A DNA stretch of 60,146 nt from NCBI GenBank assembly GCA_016290335.1, contig JAEETM010000014.1, positions 1-60,146 of the forward strand, read 5' to 3'. Positions 52,514 through 60,146 of this stretch are shown piece by piece. Numbering within the stretch: position 1 is the first letter of the stretch; each line of letters opens with the position of its first letter. The stretch comes from Treponema sp. (GTDB lineage Bacteria > Spirochaetota > Spirochaetia > Treponematales > Treponemataceae). The position numbers and the translations under genes are program-made. The notes beneath the pieces were generated by a model. That model saw only the letters and a program-made list of their open reading frames with translations, was not told the DNA's origin and searched no databases.

Positions 52514-55221
52514 TAAGACAATCCTAATTCGGAGAATAATTTCTTATATGTAGTAAACTCGTCAGATTTAGCAAACTCAATAATTTTGTCTTCAGGAAGA
52601 TTTTCAAGAAGCTGATCCATGTAGAGGAGAACAGATTTAATATCTTTCTTAAGCTCTGCATTTTCATCATCATCAACAGAAGGTTCATCTTTTTCTGTAA
52701 GATAATCAATGTGGTCTTCAGTCAATGTATTGTCGCTCTTCATTGCAACAAGGTCATCTGAAGCAAAGTCATCTTCGATTGAATCAACAGTTGGAACTTC
52801 TTCTGATTCTGCAATTTCTTCTACAGGTTCTGCTGCTTCAGGTTCTGCAGGAAGCTCTTCGGTTGTATCTTCATCAACTGTTTCGAAGCTGAAGTCTTCA
52901 TCAGCTGGTTCTTCAACGAAGGTTTCCTCAATGAGTGGCTCTTCGTTTTCGATTATTTCTTCTTCAACTATATCTTCAATAAGAGGTTCTTCTGTTATTG
53001 TTTCTTCAGCAGGTAATTCTTCTTCTGCGATTATTTCGTCAGCTGTATCGAAGAGGTCTTCAAACGATTCATCAGCAACTGCGTCTTCGGCAGCTTCTTC
53101 TACAGATGGAACTTCTTCTGTTTCGAATGAATCAACATCAGCGAATGCATCGTCAAAGCTTTCTTCTGTAACATCTTCTGTTGTTTCTTCTTCAGGCTCT
53201 TCATCCTGGTTCTTAGAAACTGCTGTAGCAATTGCTGCTGCTCCAAGAACTGCAGCACCTGTAACAGCGGCTGCTTTAAGAAGGTCATTGTTATCTTCTT
53301 CTATTACTTCAGGTTCTTCTTCGTTTGGAATTGCAATTTCTTCAGGAAGATCTTCATCAACAGGAGTTTCAGAAATGTCTTCTGTAAAGTATTCAGAAAC
53401 TGTTTCTTCTTCAACTTCTGGTGCAACTTCTTCTGTTGAACTTGAGAAATCTTCGAACTCAATTGTTTCTGGAAGTTCATCTGAGCTTTCTTCAACGATT
53501 GTTTCTTCAATTACTGGTTCTTCTGTGATTGTTTCTTCTACTGGAACTTCGTCGAATGTTACTTCTTCTACCGGTGTTTCCTCTGCAGGAACTTCATCAA
53601 ATGTAACTTCTTCTACAGGTGCTTCTTCGAAAGTAATTTCTTCTGCCGGAGCTTCAGGAGCTTCTTCAACAGGAGTTTCATCGAATGTTACTTCTTCTAC
53701 CGGTGTTTCTTCTACAGGAACTTCATCAAAAGTAACTTCTTCAGCAGGAGTTTCTTCAACTGGAGTTTCTTCAACTGGAGTTTCTTCAACTGGAGTTTCT
53801 TCAACTGGAGTTTCTTCAACTGGAGTTTCTTCAACTGGAGTTTCTGGAGTCTCTTCAAAAGGAGCTTCTACAGTTTCTTCAACTGTTTCCGGATATTCTT
53901 CAGGAGCAGTTACAAAATCAGATGTATTCATGATTTTGTTCAAATCATCTGTTGAAAGGGCAAGAGTGTCATCATCATCGTCACTTGAACCAAAGAAACC
54001 ACCCTGATCTGCAGGTTCTTCAATACCTTCGAAAATATCATCAGTTGTTTCGTCTGCAACAGGTTCTTCAACCGGCTCTTCTACAATGCCAGAGCTTTCT
54101 TTTGCTTTAATTTCTGCAAGATTTGTTTTAAGAGAGTTGATTTCTTCCTTAAGATTAGACAAATCTGCAACAATCTGCTGGAGAAGTGAAGAACTTGCTT
54201 CGTCTAATGTAACTGTATTGGCAGGAGCAGCGGCTGCAACACCTGAACTTTCTGTAACAGGCTGTTCTGGAACAGGAGCGGCTTCTGATTTAATTTCGTT
54301 TACGATTGGAGCTGAAGACATGTTGTCGTTATCTACCGAAAGATCATAATCAACAATCTGTTCTTTAATCTTTGAGCCTTCAACATCCTGGGTAACAGGT
54401 GTTTCTTCTGCATCAGAATCGATTCCAAAGTCTGAAAGGTCGATTTCTTCTGTTTCAATGTTTTCACCTGTAGAAGCTTTTGATTCAATGTCATCAAAAG
54501 AAACTTCTTCGAATGATTCAGAAGAAAGAGCGGTTTCTTCTTCATCTTCTTCTATATTATCTACAGCTTCTGTGTTTTCTACTGTCTGAACTGCATCTGC
54601 AGAGGAATCAAAACTAATATCCATATCAAGAGGCTTTTCGTCAACAATTTCTTCCTCTTTTGGTGCAGCTGGAGCGGATTCAACACCAAACTCGCTCAAG
54701 TCTACAAAATCATCGAGGGAAACTTCTTCTTCACCGCCTGCTGAAGGGGCAGGGCTGTCTGACATAAAGTCATCAAGAGAGATTTCTGTTTCGCTGTCAT
54801 CAGAAGATTCGGCTGTCGGAGCTTCATCAGTTGAAAAATCATCAAAAGAAACTTCTTCAAACTCATCGAGTGAAACTTCTTCTGTTTCTTCTGTTGGTGC
54901 TGTAGGAATGTCATCTGATGGAAGATCGTCAAAATCAACAGAGGCTTCTTCAACCGGAACATCTTCCATTCCGCTTGTAAGGTTCAAAAGCTCATCTGAA
55001 GTAAGCGTTGTATCTCCTTCTGTATTTTCTGCGCCGAATTGATTATCATCCTTGAACATATCAGAGAAATCTGTATCTTCAAAAGAATCCTGCTCCTCAA
55101 AATCTGGTAAATCCAGGGAGTCAGTAATTTCAAAATTATCATCAGTATTTTCTGAAGGTGATTTTTTTACCCATACTCCATAACTGTCAAGTTCGTTTGT
55201 GTTGTCTGTTGAATCGCTCAT
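52513..55221 (-). CDS. Very acidic repeat protein (902 aa)
   Basis: A strongly Glu/Asp-rich protein. The N-terminal half has DEVSLDDF-type motifs (EEVSLDEFEEVSFDDFS); a short coiled coil (SLLQQIVADLSNLKEEINSL) lies about residues 341-373; five or more VEETP repeats about 455-490; a hydrophobic Ala/Gly/Val segment (LLKAAAVTGAAVLGAAAIAT) about 650-672 could span the membrane; and a conserved-looking C-terminal domain (EDHIDYLTEKDE ... LYMDQLLENLPEDKIIEFAK) occupies the last 65 residues. There is no signal peptide. First gene of the operon, with its own ribosome binding site (GAGGGA). It may be a scaffold for the downstream proteins; function unknown. Confidence 0.85.
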   Translation of the reverse strand: MSDSTDNTNELDSYGVWVKKSPSENTDDNFEITDSLDLPDFEEQDSFEDTDFSDMFKDDNQFGAENTEGDTTLTSDELLNLTSGMEDVPVEEASVDFDDLPSDDIPTAPTEETEEVSLDEFEEVSFDDFSTDEAPTAESSDDSETEISLDDFMSDSPAPSAGGEEEVSLDDFVDLSEFGVESAPAAPKEEEIVDEKPLDMDISFDSSADAVQTVENTEAVDNIEEDEEETALSSESFEEVSFDDIESKASTGENIETEEIDLSDFGIDSDAEETPVTQDVEGSKIKEQIVDYDLSVDNDNMSSAPIVNEIKSEAAPVPEQPVTESSGVAAAAPANTVTLDEASSSLLQQIVADLSNLKEEINSLKTNLAEIKAKESSGIVEEPVEEPVADETTDDIFEGIEEPADQGGFFGSSDDDDDTLALSTDDLNKIMNTSDFVTAPEEYPETVEETVEAPFEETPETPVEETPVEETPVEETPVEETPVEETPVEETPAEEVTFDEVPVEETPVEEVTFDETPVEEAPEAPAEEITFEEAPVEEVTFDEVPAEETPVEEVTFDEVPVEETITEEPVIEETIVEESSDELPETIEFEDFSSSTEEVAPEVEEETVSEYFTEDISETPVDEDLPEEIAIPNEEEPEVIEEDNNDLLKAAAVTGAAVLGAAAIATAVSKNQDEEPEEETTEDVTEESFDDAFADVDSFETEEVPSVEEAAEDAVADESFEDLFDTADEIIAEEELPAEETITEEPLIEDIVEEEIIENEEPLIEETFVEEPADEDFSFETVDEDTTEELPAEPEAAEPVEEIAESEEVPTVDSIEDDFASDDLVAMKSDNTLTEDHIDYLTEKDEPSVDDDENAELKKDIKSVLLYMDQLLENLPEDKIIEFAKSDEFTTYKKLFSELGLS
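53746..53845. repeat. Tandem 15-bp repeats in the acidic protein gene
   Basis: Unit TGGAGTTTCTTCAAC, five perfect copies (53761-53835) with partial copies on both sides, encoding VEETP on the minus strand. Perfect identity suggests recent expansion and likely length variation between strains. Confidence 0.9.
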
Positions 55222-55366
55222 TTAATCCCTCTTGTTAAGATATTAGTTTTCTATCTTTATATATCGGCAGAAATGTCTAAAATAAACAGTACTTTTCAAT
55301 ATAATTTAAAATAATTATAGCACACATTTTTAAAACGGAAAACAAGAAAAATATAACTGTTTGTAT

Positions 55367-55455
55367 AAAAAAATACTCTCGCAAAGAACCGTATTTTACT
55401 CCGCTAGGAGTTTATGACGCTCCGTAAAATACAAACCTTTGCTACGTATTTTTTA
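55367..55455. repeat. Long imperfect palindrome upstream of the acidic-protein operon
   Basis: Outer arms TATAAAAAAATAC and GTATTTTTTATA; next GCAAAG (55381-55386)/CTTTGC (55437-55442); then GTATTTTAC (55391-55399)/GTAAAATAC (55424-55432); centre with CTCCGCTAGGAG. It has the AAAAAATA-bounded plan of the 12762 cruciform but a different sequence. It lies between divergent genes; the rest of the 55222-55512 gap is AT-rich with no other feature seen. Confidence 0.65.
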
Positions 55456-55512
55456 TAAACTTTTATTTTTACAGTAGTGAAAATGTGCTCCCTTGCCGAT
55501 AATTTAGTAATT

Positions 55513-56010
55513 ATGAATCGTGCAAAATATTTAAGTGTTATATTCATAGGAACATTAGTTTACGTGCTTCTTTCGGGAACGATAGGGCAGAACAGTCTGA
55601 AATGTTATAACAAAATGGAAGAGCAGAAAAGGATTGTCAGCAAGCGCACAACCGATATTCAGAATATAAATAATGAATTAAAACTTGAATTAACTTCTCT
55701 GGAAAGTGACAAAACGGTTATTGCAGCCTATGCCAGAAAGCTTGATTATGTAGCTGATGGTGAAAAGCTTGTTAAAATTACAGGTCTTAAGCCGGCTCAG
55801 ACCACTTTGTACGATACAGGCTCTGTTTTAAGGCACGAAGACCCGGACTATATTTCTGAACGATTCTGTAAAATGGTGGCATTGATACTTGCAAGTCTTT
55901 GGTTTATTATATTATTCCTTTATGATTTGAATAAAGGTAATATTTCGTTCAAACGCGAAAAGAAACCAATGGTAACAGGTGTGCCAATTTATGATTTGCC
56001 GCAAATCTGA
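55513..56010 (+). CDS. DivIC/FtsL-like bitopic protein with second membrane span
   Basis: A 165-residue protein. A short N-terminus and one span (YLSVIFIGTLVYVLLSGTIG) precede a coiled-coil region (CYNKMEEQKRIVSKRTTDIQNINNELKLELTSLESDKTVIAAYARKLDYV), the DivIC/FtsL/FtsB plan of septum formation proteins. A second span (MVALILASLWFIILFLYDL) near the end is not typical of that family. The long frame starts at 55477, but 55513 is nearer the conserved part. GATAAT ends nine bases upstream and no ribosome binding site is visible. The family call is moderate. Confidence 0.65.
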   Translation: MNRAKYLSVIFIGTLVYVLLSGTIGQNSLKCYNKMEEQKRIVSKRTTDIQNINNELKLELTSLESDKTVIAAYARKLDYVADGEKLVKITGLKPAQTTLYDTGSVLRHEDPDYISERFCKMVALILASLWFIILFLYDLNKGNISFKREKKPMVTGVPIYDLPQI

Positions 56011-56563
56011 TGACGATTCAATCAAAAAATGTATTTCTTCTCTTAAAAATGGCGGAGTTGTGATTATTCCGACAGATACCGTGTATGGTTTTTCGGGTAT
56101 TGTAGATGGAAAAACCGACTCCATCATCAGGAAAATAAAGGGAAGGGAAGAATATAAGCCTTTTATCCAGCTGATTTCGACTCCACAGGAGATTTTTAAA
56201 TATACAGATGAGGTAATTCCACAAAAGCTGCTTGACTGCTGGCCGGGTCCACTGACGATAATTGTAAATACGAAGGAACAGAATGGTTTGGGGATTCAAA
56301 CTGTTGCCTTGCGCTGCCCCGGGGATGAATGGCTTAGAAAAGTGATTGCCGGATGTGGTGCTTCTATTTATTCTACAAGTGTGAACAGGAGCGGTCAGCC
56401 GGTTTTAGATACGGAAGCTGCTATTATAAGTGAGTTTGCAGGTGAAGTTGACTTAATTGTAGCTGACGGCGACCGGAAAAGCTCTGTTCCATCAACAATT
56501 GTAAAGGTAGAAACCGGATCTTACAAAATTATCCGCCAAGGTGCAATAAAACTGCAAGCTTAA
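55991..56563 (+). CDS. Sua5/YciO/YrdC family threonylcarbamoyl-AMP synthase
   Basis: Forms threonylcarbamoyl-AMP for the t6A37 modification of tRNAs reading ANN codons. The 190-residue protein has GGVVIIPTDTVYGFSG, KGREEYKPFIQLIS, CWPGPLTIIV, STSVNRSGQPVL and PSTIVKVE, the usual YrdC-domain landmarks. ATG 55991 has AGGTG nine bases upstream; the frame is also open from GTG 55979. It overlaps the DivIC-like gene by 20 bp. The last residues (KLQA) are encoded by AAAACTGCAAGC, which matches part of the double-hairpin repeat that follows. Confidence 0.9.
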   Translation: MICRKSDDDSIKKCISSLKNGGVVIIPTDTVYGFSGIVDGKTDSIIRKIKGREEYKPFIQLISTPQEIFKYTDEVIPQKLLDCWPGPLTIIVNTKEQNGLGIQTVALRCPGDEWLRKVIAGCGASIYSTSVNRSGQPVLDTEAAIISEFAGEVDLIVADGDRKSSVPSTIVKVETGSYKIIRQGAIKLQA

Positions 56564-56582
56564 ACAAAAGTGTAATGGAATG

Positions 56583-56655
56583 TGCAGTTTTGCTTTGCAA
56601 AACTGCAGACAAACGCAGAAAAAATGATTGTTACCATACAGTGATAGCGTTTGTC
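56583..56655 (+). repeat. Compound double-hairpin repeat, copy C
   Basis: TGCAGTTTTGC (56583-56593), loop TTT, GCAAAACTGCA (56597-56607), then GACAAACGC (56608-56616) pairing with GCGTTTGTC (56647-56655). The stem sequences of hairpin 2 differ from copies A and B yet stay paired. The stop codon of the minus-strand gene at 56654 lies at its right edge. Confidence 0.8.
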
Positions 56656-57511
56656 ATTTGCGTTTCCAGGTTACATTTATGTCACTTCGGATTGCGGCGC
56701 CGTTGCTTTCAATAAGGGTGTTTTTTGTTCCGGTAAGGGTATTATCGTTAGTTACGCTGAAAGACCAGGTGATTGGAGCGGCGTTTACGGCTTCTGTAAG
56801 GGCAACATTTCTTGAAAGCTCAGGGAAGAAGGAAGCATTTGCACGTCCGCTCTGTTTAATCAATATTTTTTTCTGACCGTCTTCTGATTTAAGTTCAACA
56901 GTTATGTTCATGGAAGCTCCGTTTGTAAAAATTACAAAGCCGCGGCCACCACGCATAATTACAATCTTATCAATTGAATCTTCGCCAGCCCATGTGCCTG
57001 ATAAAAACTCGGTAGATTCAATACCAGTTGTAGATTTAGGCTCCGGCATGGCAAAATTGTCATTGCTTTTAGTAGTTTTGTGTTCAAGAAGATTCAAAAT
57101 TGATTCGTGAAGAACAGATTTTGGCTCCATCAATATCTTATAGAAAGAATCGTACTCTTTTGTTTCGGATTCAGTTTCGTTTGTTACAGGATTTATGAGT
57201 TTTAGGGTAGAAATCCACTTTGAGCTGTTTTCTTTTTTTGAAATTATTGTATAAAAAGAAAGGTGATCGGTTGAAAGTGAAGATTCTTCAGGAACGCTTT
57301 GCATTGAAGATTCTACGCGTTTGTCGTTTATAACAAAATTATTGATTTCGCAGAGCTGGGTGTAGTAGAGGTCACTCGTCATTTTGGACATATTTGCATC
57401 TATTTCCGTAGCGACAATACCGTAGTAGTCAATGCTGTAGCGTTCTTCTGCAAAAAGGCCCGAAATAAAAAGAGATAATATAATTGAAACAATAAAATAC
57501 TTCTTAATCAA
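56654..57511 (-). CDS. Secreted protein of unknown function
   Basis: A 285-residue protein with a signal peptide (MIKKYFIVSIILSLFISGLFAEE) and no lipobox. A central beta-rich stretch (STEFLSGTWAGEDSIDKIVIMRGGRGFVIFTNGASMNITVELK) looks like a lipocalin-like or stress-type fold. No family recognised. It starts 4 bp after smpB, so both genes share the smpB promoter, an odd pairing. Its stop codon is set by the edge of repeat copy C. Confidence 0.72.
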   Translation of the reverse strand: MIKKYFIVSIILSLFISGLFAEERYSIDYYGIVATEIDANMSKMTSDLYYTQLCEINNFVINDKRVESSMQSVPEESSLSTDHLSFYTIISKKENSSKWISTLKLINPVTNETESETKEYDSFYKILMEPKSVLHESILNLLEHKTTKSNDNFAMPEPKSTTGIESTEFLSGTWAGEDSIDKIVIMRGGRGFVIFTNGASMNITVELKSEDGQKKILIKQSGRANASFFPELSRNVALTEAVNAAPITWSFSVTNDNTLTGTKNTLIESNGAAIRSDINVTWKRK

Positions 57512-57515
57512 AGCT

Positions 57516-57980
57516 TTATCCTTTCAGTTTGTTTGAAAACTCCCTTTGAAGCTCCCTGTTCAAATCCCTATCCTTAATTGTTGCACGCTTATCGTACTGT
57601 TTTTTACCTTTACAGACTCCGAGCGCAACTTTAACTCTTCCGTTCTTTAAATAAAACTCAATAGGAATCAAAGTGTAACCTTTTTCTTCAACTTTTCTAT
57701 TTAATCGCTTAATTTCTTCTTTATGCAGCAATAATTTTTTAGGACGGTCGGGATTATGATTAAAAATTGAGGAATAGGCATACTCCGAAATGTGAAAGTT
57801 TTTAACCCAAACTTCGCCATCTTTTATTTCTGCAAAGCTGTCTGGAAAAGAAATATTACCATTTTTAACAGACTTTACTTCGGTACCTTCAAGTGCAATT
57901 CCGCACTCATAAGTTTCTTCAATAAAGTAATCAAAGCGAGCCTTTCTGTTTTCTGCAATAATCTTTTTTCCTTCTGTCAT
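57516..57980 (-). CDS. smpB: SsrA-binding protein SmpB
   Basis: Partner of tmRNA in rescue of stalled ribosomes. The 154-residue beta-barrel protein has the family landmarks IAENRKARFDYFIEETYECGIALEGTEVKSVK (core binding region), GEVWVKNFHISEYAY, LLLHKEEIKRL and the basic C-terminal tail KKQYDKRATIKDRDLNRELQR. No ribosome binding site is seen; a near-consensus promoter ends eight bases before the ATG. The tmRNA gene is not visible in this window. Confidence 0.96.
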   Translation of the reverse strand: MTEGKKIIAENRKARFDYFIEETYECGIALEGTEVKSVKNGNISFPDSFAEIKDGEVWVKNFHISEYAYSSIFNHNPDRPKKLLLHKEEIKRLNRKVEEKGYTLIPIEFYLKNGRVKVALGVCKGKKQYDKRATIKDRDLNRELQREFSNKLKG

Positions 57981-57988
57981 AAGTTTAT

Positions 57989-58017
57989 ATTATAGATGAT
58001 AGTGAAGAGGGTTTCAA
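57989..58017 (-). promoter_or_regulatory. Near-consensus promoter of smpB
   Basis: On the minus strand TTGAAA (58017-58012), 17 bp, TATAAT (57994-57989), then eight bases to the smpB ATG. With the usual 6-8 nt from -10 to start of transcription, the mRNA would begin at or within two bases of the start codon. Confidence 0.75.
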
Positions 58018-58069
58018 CTGCTAGGGAAATATGGTGGGGAAATATGGATTTTTATAACGATTAGAGAGG

Positions 58070-58099
58070 TTGATAAATTATGTGAAAAAATGATATAAA
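58070..58099 (+). promoter_or_regulatory. Promoter of the lipoprotein gene at 58130
   Basis: TTGATA (58070-58075), 18 bp, TATAAA (58094-58099). The transcript would have a leader of about 25 bases that includes GGAG, unlike the leaderless genes. Confidence 0.55.
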
Positions 58100-58129
58100 A
58101 AATATAAAAAAGAATATGGAGAATTAATT

Positions 58130-60146
58130 ATGAAGAATAGACTTTTTAAATTAAGTTTTATTTTTGTGTTATTGGCATTTTTTTTAACAGGATGTCCAAA
58201 AATAGCTGATTCAGGTTATTCAGATAGTGTAGAAGAGGGACAGAAAACATCACAAGAAAAAGAATCTGAAAAAGAAAAAGACCAGGATAAAGATAAAGAA
58301 ACAGATAAAGATAAAGAATCAGAAAAAGATAAAGAATCAGAAAAAGATAAAGAATCAGAAAAAGATAAAGAATCAGAAAAAGAACCTGAAAATCCAAATG
58401 AACCAGGCAAAACAGAATTAACAGAAAAAATTGCTGCTGCAAAAGACAGCATTGATTTTGAAAATACAGCAATTGGTGAAGATGCAGTGGTTTCAAAGTC
58501 ACTACTTATAAAAAATCTTAATTTGAACGGAAAACAGCTTACACTTGAAGCAAGTGGCATTGAATTAGAGAATGTTCAGAATGCAGTGATTGTAGTAGAC
58601 GAAAAGGTTGGAGAAGGTGATGTAACTCTTACAAATTGTTCTATTGCAAAACTTGAGATTTACGGTGGTGGTTCTAACAGTATTCACATTAATAAATCAA
58701 ATATCGCTTCTGTAGAAGTAAAGAAAGATAATGTTCGAGTTGCACTTGAAGATGCTTCAAAAATTGAAGCTGTAGTTGTAGAAGCTGCAAATACAAAAAT
58801 TGAATCTGCAGAAACTATTGTAATTAACGAAATAAAAGTAAGCGAAGTTGTAGACAAAATTACAATCAAAGGCGGAACTGTAGAAAAAGTTCAGGTAGTG
58901 CCTGTTGAAGAAGGCCAGGCATCTGCCGGTCAGAGTGGGGCTGCGCCTGAAAAGACTAAAATCCTTATTGATGGAAAAACAGAAGTAAAGAGTGTTGAAG
59001 GAACAAATGATGTTCAATTGACAAAAGAAGCTATTCAAAGCGGTTCAAACGTAGTTGTAAAAGCCCCTGTTCCTGTTGTTACTTATTATGATGATACCAT
59101 TGTATTTTTATCAAACGGCGATACTACAGGTACTGAGTTTGAAGGTCAGGATGTTTATTATGAATATATTTTTGATGTTGAGACAAAGGCTGAAGAAGAA
59201 ATTGGAATTGATTATAAGGTTAATATATATAAACTTCCTGATGATATAAAAGTTTTCATAACTGAAAAGAATAATGGAAAAATTATGTATATGGAAATGA
59301 CCGATGATACTAAAATAGATTCAAATACTCTCTCTATTAAAACATGGTATGATGCATCTCTAGTTCTTGAATCTGCAGGTCTTGTAAAAGGTTCTTTTAA
59401 AGAAGATAGAGTAGAACTTGAATTTCCTGTATATGATCAGAAATTTGATATAAAAGACTGTGGAATTCCTGAAAAAATTATCCTTCCAGAGTCTCCATAT
59501 AAGCCTGAATTTACGGTAACTCCTTCTGCAGATGGAAATGTAATCAATATTACATTTAATGATAGTGACGATGAACAGAAACCGAATAAATATATTTCCA
59601 GCTCAATAAGCATATATCAGGGTGTAAAAGAAGAAGATAAATGGCTCTGGAAACAGGTTTTTAGTTTAGATGAAAATACAGATAAATCTGTAACTTTTAC
59701 AGACTGTTTTGTAGACCCAGGAAAAGAATATACATATCTATTTGAGGTAAATAATAGATATAGAACTACAGAAGACGATTCTGTACTTGTAACAGCAACT
59801 GGAGGAGCCGGCGAAATTGTATTATCAGCTGAAAACTCTACAGCAGACAATGGCATAAAGCTTACAATTTCTGATGTTTCTTATTCCTCTGATTATAATG
59901 CAAGCCGCACAATCTTCAGATATTATGAAAATGATACTGATAAAAAGCCATGTTATGTAAAAATTGAACATTACAAAACTGATGAAGGAATGCTTCCGAT
60001 TGTAGATTATTATACAGATAAGGGCATAAGTTATACTTATAAAGCTCAATACGCATTCTGGAATACTGATTCACATCAAAGATATACACCAATTGTAAAA
60101 CCTTGCAGCATAGAAGCAAGTGTAGGTCTTGGAGAACCAAAAATTA
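58130..60146 (+). CDS. Large lipoprotein with EK-rich linker, 3'-truncated
   Basis: The frame is open to the window edge: 672 codons visible and no stop. Signal peptide MKNRLFKLSFIFVLLAFFL, lipobox LTGC. A linker of about 60 residues rich in Glu, Lys and Asp (ESEKDK repeated) follows, then a beta-rich region in which repeated strands (ITIKGGTVEKVQVV; SIHINKSNIASVEVKK; VALEDASKIEAVVVEAA) suggest a right-handed parallel beta helix, and later FN3/Ig-like modules (YKPEFTVTPSADGNVINITFNDSD...). Treponemal surface lipoproteins often look like this. GGAG lies upstream of the ATG. Confidence 0.85.
   Translation, partial: MKNRLFKLSFIFVLLAFFLTGCPKIADSGYSDSVEEGQKTSQEKESEKEKDQDKDKETDKDKESEKDKESEKDKESEKDKESEKEPENPNEPGKTELTEKIAAAKDSIDFENTAIGEDAVVSKSLLIKNLNLNGKQLTLEASGIELENVQNAVIVVDEKVGEGDVTLTNCSIAKLEIYGGGSNSIHINKSNIASVEVKKDNVRVALEDASKIEAVVVEAANTKIESAETIVINEIKVSEVVDKITIKGGTVEKVQVVPVEEGQASAGQSGAAPEKTKILIDGKTEVKSVEGTNDVQLTKEAIQSGSNVVVKAPVPVVTYYDDTIVFLSNGDTTGTEFEGQDVYYEYIFDVETKAEEEIGIDYKVNIYKLPDDIKVFITEKNNGKIMYMEMTDDTKIDSNTLSIKTWYDASLVLESAGLVKGSFKEDRVELEFPVYDQKFDIKDCGIPEKIILPESPYKPEFTVTPSADGNVINITFNDSDDEQKPNKYISSSISIYQGVKEEDKWLWKQVFSLDENTDKSVTFTDCFVDPGKEYTYLFEVNNRYRTTEDDSVLVTATGGAGEIVLSAENSTADNGIKLTISDVSYSSDYNASRTIFRYYENDTDKKPCYVKIEHYKTDEGMLPIVDYYTDKGISYTYKAQYAFWNTDSHQRYTPIVKPCSIEASVGLGEPKI
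58310..58381 (+). repeat. Four tandem 18-bp repeats in the lipoprotein linker
   Basis: Unit GATAAAGAATCAGAAAAA, four identical copies, encoding DKESEK. Probable site of strand-slippage length variation that keeps the frame (18 = 6 codons). Confidence 0.92.

Noticed and set aside
52709..54007. A 432-residue Ser-rich open frame on the plus strand
   Set aside because: It is the antisense of the Glu/Asp-rich repeat gene; its Ser/Thr/Val composition follows from GAA/GAC codons read on the other strand. No ribosome binding site or start region fits.
58021..58130. tmRNA gene next to smpB
   Set aside because: The sequence upstream of smpB has no tRNA-like acceptor arm or resume-frame tag region that I can identify; it is AT-rich with a promoter only.
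58158..58560. Minus-strand frames rich in Leu, Phe and Ser near the lipoprotein linker
   Set aside because: They are the reverse of the EK-rich 18-bp repeats and have no ribosome binding site.

Overview
The window is about 60 kb of AT-rich chromosomal DNA, most likely from a spirochaete of the genus Treponema (gut or rumen type). The reasons are many spirochaete-style lipoproteins with relaxed lipoboxes, an IleRS with eukaryotic-type sequence features, a ThrRS without a TGS domain, a pair of DUF115/MptE-like proteins with an SpsE-type synthase (the treponemal flagellin-modification set), a YesM/YesN-type two-component pair, and Sec, c-di-AMP and isoprenoid genes. I see no rRNA, tRNA, CRISPR array, insertion sequence or prophage. 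The genus is inferred from protein families, not from a marker RNA.

Layout. 1-2.8 kb: end of an RlmI-type methyltransferase, miaA, a small protein, and a TatD-like hydrolase. 2.8-7.4 kb: an enlarged signal peptidase I and secA on the minus strand. 7.6-11.9 kb: lipoprotein and membrane genes, a Nudix hydrolase, an SH3-like lipoprotein and SpsE, meeting coaX head-on. 13-21.5 kb: hisS and a GH13 glucosidase on plus; an OFA-type transporter, an MscS channel, a secreted GH3 hexosaminidase and thrS on minus. 21.7-28.2 kb: a 29-residue mS38/bS22-like ribosomal protein missed by ordinary ORF cut-offs, then dxs-folP-cdaA-ybbR-DUF2225-truA. 28.2-32.3 kb: priA, a family-4 uracil-DNA glycosylase and thiI. 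32.4-38.5 kb: a secreted protein, a YesM-type sensor kinase, and a 1068-residue response regulator fused in frame to a complete lipoprotein-type solute-binding protein. 38.5-41.2 kb: a CrtO-like membrane protein, a GT8 glycosyltransferase and a PlsC-like acyltransferase. 41.3-47.2 kb: ileS, a lipoprotein, a UPRT-like protein and a TPR lipoprotein. 47.2-55.2 kb: a five-gene minus-strand operon with a very acidic repeat protein, a hypothetical protein, two DUF115 proteins and a degenerate GGDEF-like protein. 55.5-60.1 kb: a DivIC/FtsL-like protein, a Sua5/YrdC protein, a secreted protein, smpB and the start of a large lipoprotein.

The strongest candidate for something undescribed is the REC-AraC-TM-SBP fusion at 35312-38518. 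It joins a cytoplasmic, DNA-binding response regulator to an extracytoplasmic ligand-binding domain through a Gly/Ser/Thr linker and a lipobox-like signal anchor, and it follows its sensor kinase with no ABC permease genes nearby. A second theme is structured repeats: three unrelated palindromic families (compound double hairpin, AAAAAATAGC cruciform, 9-bp REP-like hairpin) repeatedly sit on or beside stop codons, and their stems covary between copies. A third is promoter placement: several genes, including smpB, cdaA and the lipoprotein at 7667, have a TATAAT-type -10 box only 6-10 nt upstream of a start codon that lacks a Shine-Dalgarno sequence, which predicts leaderless or near-leaderless mRNAs.
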